DNA of 64,000 nucleotides from the NCBI RefSeq assembly GCF_001280505.1, contig NZ_LBIO01000039.1, positions 62,001-126,000 of the forward strand, given 5' to 3'. Below are positions 60,996 to 64,000 of the stretch, piece after piece. Position numbers and translations under genes: made by a program. Source of the DNA: Mangrovimonas sp. TPBH4. GTDB lineage: Bacteria > Bacteroidota > Bacteroidia > Flavobacteriales > Flavobacteriaceae. Position 1 is the first letter of the stretch. Each line of letters opens with the position of its first letter. The notes beneath the pieces are model-generated. The model made no database searches and was not told the origin of the DNA. It saw nothing but the letters and a program-made list of their open reading frames with translations.

Positions 60996-63206
60996 ATGAG
61001 TAAAACCATCATCGTATCCAATAGACTACCATTGCAGGTTAAAATAGAACAGAATTCCTTGAATATCGTCCCTAGCGTTGGGGGCCTTGCCACTGGAATG
61101 AAATCGGTTCACGCAGATGGCAACGGAATCTGGATAGGATGGTCTGGATTGACAGAAGAGGAGTTGGACGAAGACCTATCCAAAGAGGTGGACAGTGCCA
61201 TCAAAAAGGAAAAGTGTGTGGCCGTTCCCCTGACCGAACAAGATGTGGAAAATTTCTATTATGGATTTAGCAACAAAACCCTTTGGCCCCTTTTTCACTA
61301 CTTCATGGAATACACCGAATTTGAAAAAGACCAATGGGACTCTTACATAGAGGTGAACCAAAAATTTGCCGATGTCGTTGTGGAAAACCTTGAAGACGGC
61401 GATACAGTTTGGGTGCACGATTACCAACTACTACTGTTGCCAGAACTCATTAGGGATAAAAAGCCCAACACGACCATAGGGTTCTTTTTGCATATCCCCT
61501 ATCCTTCATATGAAATATTCAGAACCTTTCCATGGCGTGAGGAACTTTTAACAGGTATGTTAGGTGCCGACCTTTTAGGTTTCCATACCTACGATTACGA
61601 ACGCCATTTTTTAAGTTCGGTAAAACGCATATTACGTTTGGATGTTAAGTTTAATAAAATTACATATGGCGATCGCACTGTAAAAGTAGACTCCTTCCCT
61701 ATGGGAATTGACTATGCCAAATTTCATGAGGCAGCCCTTAGGCACAACCAAATGGGGCCAAACGAAAAATCGGAATTGCAACGCCGCTTGGATGACCACA
61801 TAGAATCTACCAGCAATGCAAAAATGATTCTTTCCATAGACCGTTTGGATTACACCAAGGGCATCCCAAATAGATTACGTGCTTTTGAATATTTTCTTAA
61901 CAAATACCCTGAATTTAAAGAAAAAGTAAGATTGATCATGTTGGCGGTTCCATCCCGATCCAACGTCCCACAATACCAACGCCTAAAACGGGAAACCGAT
62001 GAGCTAGTAGGCCGCATCAATGGTGAATTTTCTACTGTAAGCTGGACCCCAATTTGGTACTTTTACAGAGCTATGCCCTTTGAAAATTTAATTGATCTCT
62101 ACACCTCCTCGGATGTAGCCATCATTACTCCATTAAGGGATGGTATGAATTTGGTCGCTAAGGAATATGTTGCTACTAGAGTCAATAATGATGGGGTATT
62201 AATTTTAAGCGAAATGGCAGGAGCTTCCAAAGAAATGAACGAAGCACTGCTCATCAATCCAAATAACTTCGAGGACATTGCCAACACCCTAAAACAGGCT
62301 TTGGAAATGCCTTTGGAAGAACAACAAAAACGCATTAAAATTCTTCAAAAACGATTGAAGCGTTACACCGTTGAAAAATGGGCTGATGAGTTTATGAAAT
62401 CCCTTAACGCTACCAAAGAAACTGAGTCGGTGGCCGTGGCCAAACGTCTGGACGATGCCGTTCAAAAAGACATGTTTACGGAGTATAAAAAAGCTAAAAA
62501 GAAACTTTTGTTCTTGGATTATGATGGCACCCTGGTAGGTTTTAAAGACAACCCTAAAGATGCCAGTCCAGATGAAGAACTGTATACTCTTTTAGATAAA
62601 CTTAGCACACAAGAAAATACCGATGTAGTCATCATAAGTGGTAGGGATCAGGATACTTTCAACGGATGGTTTGGCAGCAAAAATTACAACCTGATTACAG
62701 ATCATGGGGTTTGGTTAAAACGCCCCGATAGGAATTGGGAAGCCTTAGAGCACCTCAAAAATGATTGGATGGAAAATGTAAGGCCTATTTTAGAAACCTT
62801 TGTAGACCGAACCCCTGGTACTTTTATAGAAACCAAACAATACTCCTTAGCTTGGCATTACCGAAAAGCCGATCCCGAATTGGCACAAATTAGAACCATT
62901 GAATTGAATACCGTGCTCACAGGATTGATCTCCAACGACAACCTTAGTGTGCTTTCAGGAAATAAAGTAATAGAAATAAAAAGCAGTAACGTGAATAAGG
63001 GACGTGCCTGCTTAAGACTTCTACCAGAGGATACCTATGATTTTATTTTCGCCATTGGTGATGATTGGACCGATGAATATATGTTTGAAGAACTACCAAA
63101 ATCGGCTTATACCGTTAAAGTAGCGTCCAAAAACACCAAGGCCAAATACTATATCAAGGACACTTCAGAGGTTCGGCAATTGCTTGAAAACTTTGTCAAT
63201 AGTTAA
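60996..63206 (+). CDS. otsA: Bifunctional trehalose-6-phosphate synthase/phosphatase
   Basis: A 736-residue fusion. The N-terminal GT20 synthase (about 1-465) has SNRLPLQV, GGLATGMKSV, the catalytic-site WVHDYQLLLLP, and HIPYPSYEIFRTFPWREE; it makes trehalose 6-phosphate from UDP-glucose and glucose 6-phosphate. The C-terminal HAD phosphatase (about 500-736) has nucleophile Asp508 in DYDGTL, VVIISGRD and GDDWTDEYMF, releasing trehalose. Both active sites look intact, so one protein covers OtsA and OtsB. Trehalose would serve as an osmo- or stress protectant. Confidence 0.95.
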   Translation: MSKTIIVSNRLPLQVKIEQNSLNIVPSVGGLATGMKSVHADGNGIWIGWSGLTEEELDEDLSKEVDSAIKKEKCVAVPLTEQDVENFYYGFSNKTLWPLFHYFMEYTEFEKDQWDSYIEVNQKFADVVVENLEDGDTVWVHDYQLLLLPELIRDKKPNTTIGFFLHIPYPSYEIFRTFPWREELLTGMLGADLLGFHTYDYERHFLSSVKRILRLDVKFNKITYGDRTVKVDSFPMGIDYAKFHEAALRHNQMGPNEKSELQRRLDDHIESTSNAKMILSIDRLDYTKGIPNRLRAFEYFLNKYPEFKEKVRLIMLAVPSRSNVPQYQRLKRETDELVGRINGEFSTVSWTPIWYFYRAMPFENLIDLYTSSDVAIITPLRDGMNLVAKEYVATRVNNDGVLILSEMAGASKEMNEALLINPNNFEDIANTLKQALEMPLEEQQKRIKILQKRLKRYTVEKWADEFMKSLNATKETESVAVAKRLDDAVQKDMFTEYKKAKKKLLFLDYDGTLVGFKDNPKDASPDEELYTLLDKLSTQENTDVVIISGRDQDTFNGWFGSKNYNLITDHGVWLKRPDRNWEALEHLKNDWMENVRPILETFVDRTPGTFIETKQYSLAWHYRKADPELAQIRTIELNTVLTGLISNDNLSVLSGNKVIEIKSSNVNKGRACLRLLPEDTYDFIFAIGDDWTDEYMFEELPKSAYTVKVASKNTKAKYYIKDTSEVRQLLENFVNS

Positions 63207-63217
63207 AGCCTTTAGGC

Positions 63218-63793
63218 ATGTCCAACATACCGGAATTATATTTTAAGTCCCATATTGAATGGCGGGAATGGCTAATGACCAACCATAGTGAATACACGGG
63301 TGTTTACCTCATTTTTTATAAAGTTTCCCATGATAACGAAAGTATGCGTTGGGAAGAAGCCGTTAAAGTGGCACTTTGTTTTGGGTGGATTGATTCCACA
63401 GTAAAAAGTCTTGGAGATGGCAAGCGGCGGCAATATTTCACTCCTAGAAACCCCAAAAGTGTCTGGAGTGCTTTGAACAAACGCTATATTCAAGAACTTT
63501 TGGACGCCAACATGATGCATGATAGTGGCCTGAAAACCATAGAAATTGCCAAGGATAATGGCAGTTGGACTGCATTGGATGATGTGGAAAATGGCATCAT
63601 TCCAGATGATCTGCAGCGAGCCTTCGACCAAAATCCCAAAGCTTTTGAAAATTACCAAAACTTTGCGCCTTCCTATAGAAAGAGTTATTTATATTGGCTA
63701 AATCAAGCCAAGCGGGAAGCTACCAGAACCAAACGCATTTTAGAAATTGTACAACTTTGTAATGACAATATCAAAAGTCGTGGAGGCTATTAA
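63218..63793 (+). CDS. YdeI/OmpD-associated (OmdA) family protein
   Basis: A 191-residue protein of the YdeI/OmdA family. Typical features are the opening SHIEWREWLMTNHSEYTGVYLIFYK, then VKVALCFGWIDSTVKSLGDGKRRQYFTPRNPKSVWSALN (split across the core) and SYRKSYLYWLNQAKREATRTKRI near the end. The family has been linked with bacteriocin or polymyxin protection, but its biochemistry is unresolved. It lies 11 bp after the trehalose gene, so it may be co-transcribed. Its end overlaps the convergent gene's end by 4 bp. Confidence 0.85.
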   Translation: MSNIPELYFKSHIEWREWLMTNHSEYTGVYLIFYKVSHDNESMRWEEAVKVALCFGWIDSTVKSLGDGKRRQYFTPRNPKSVWSALNKRYIQELLDANMMHDSGLKTIEIAKDNGSWTALDDVENGIIPDDLQRAFDQNPKAFENYQNFAPSYRKSYLYWLNQAKREATRTKRILEIVQLCNDNIKSRGGY

Positions 63794-64000
63794 ATGCTTC
63801 CAAAAAAACTGCCATAGGGATCCTTAAACTGTATACCCTCGGTAAAACGAAATTTGCTCAACTGTTTAAATTCCACCAAGGCCCATAACACAAATTCCTT
63901 TACAAAGTACTTTTCGGAGGGTTCCAAATCTGGGACATATTGATCCAATAGGCTTTCCAAAGGCCCTATACTATCCAACAGCTCCTTATAATCCCTATCT
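63790..64000 (-). CDS. C-terminal end of a probable magnesium-chelatase-like AAA+ protein (partial)
   Basis: The minus-strand frame is open from the window edge to the stop at 63790, about 69 residues. It contains EKYFVKEFVLWALVEFKQLSK and ends TEGIQFKDPYGSFFGSI, which I associate with the C-terminus of Bacteroidota magnesium chelatase/sigma-54-activator-like AAA+ proteins. No catalytic motif lies within the visible part, so the call is tentative. The start is beyond the edge. Confidence 0.5.
   Translation of the reverse strand, partial: DRDYKELLDSIGPLESLLDQYVPDLEPSEKYFVKEFVLWALVEFKQLSKFRFTEGIQFKDPYGSFFGSI

Overview
The window is AT-rich, gene-dense chromosomal DNA from a member of the Bacteroidota, most probably a marine-type Flavobacteriaceae. 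Supporting signs are the Bacteroidota promoter signature TAnnTTTG (sometimes TTG-N19-TAnnTTTG) upstream of many genes, the near absence of Shine-Dalgarno sequences, two type IX secretion (T9SS) C-terminal sorting domains, lipoproteins with acidic residues after the lipobox Cys, ECF sigma modules, DUF4252, a 950-residue CarB and a type-B L31. No rRNA, tRNA, CRISPR array, classical IS or prophage was seen.

Layout. 1-1576: an ECF sigma / putative anti-sigma / DUF4252 module on the minus strand, with a predicted ECF-type autoregulatory promoter. 1822-3261: a surface-type S41 protease lipoprotein. 3309-9531: a vitamin B12 uptake locus. A BtuG-like propeller lipoprotein and a BtuB-like TonB receptor lie behind a cobalamin riboswitch, and a BtuF-C-D ABC importer runs divergently. 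9662-13332: a TPR protein, RmuC and a minimal T9SS sorting-domain protein. 13409-17253: carB, rpmH and a small TPR membrane protein. 17426-21231: cardiolipin synthase, a lytic transglycosylase and an alpha/beta hydrolase. 21436-27234: small GNAT-like and lipocalin-like proteins, mtaB, a peptide-binding lipoprotein, a GlmU-like protein and rpmE2, plus a short unexplained minus-strand transcription unit at 23767-24005. 27394-32566: DUF4199, a glycosyltransferase, a phosphohexomutase and an MsbA-like exporter. 32862-34388: a second ECF module. 34581-41598: an RsmB-type methyltransferase, a T9SS-exported endonuclease I, a fructosamine-kinase-like protein and purL. 41891-49300: ppdK, an MscS-type channel, cydAB, and a CPBP protease preceded by an unannotated 45-aa ORF. 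49475-57713: acyl-CoA ligase followed by a MarR-headed beta-oxidation operon. 57826-63793: a propeller-DUF6265 fusion, a GH15 enzyme divergent from a bifunctional trehalose-6-P synthase/phosphatase, and a YdeI-like protein. The C-terminal end of a probable Mg-chelatase-like AAA+ protein runs off the right edge.

How genes work together. The B12 locus forms a complete outer-membrane-to-cytoplasm path. The beta-oxidation genes cover activation (ligase), dehydrogenation (FadE-like), hydration plus the second dehydrogenation (FadN-like) and thiolysis (FadA-like). A 24-bp perfect palindrome overlaps the predicted promoter of the marR gene that heads this operon, which suggests autoregulation. The trehalose genes pair synthesis with probable hydrolysis.

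Most unusual feature. Inside the beta-oxidation operon, a four-helix-bundle (23S rRNA IVP/S23-type) gene is bracketed by two degenerate arrays of 7-bp units in inverted orientation: NNNTNAG on the left and CTNANNN on the right, five units each. A gene-less copy made of the same two arrays lies in the next intergenic gap, between the thiolase and the acyl-CoA dehydrogenase. This looks like a small mobile or structured element plus a solo derivative, and it is the best candidate here for an undescribed system.
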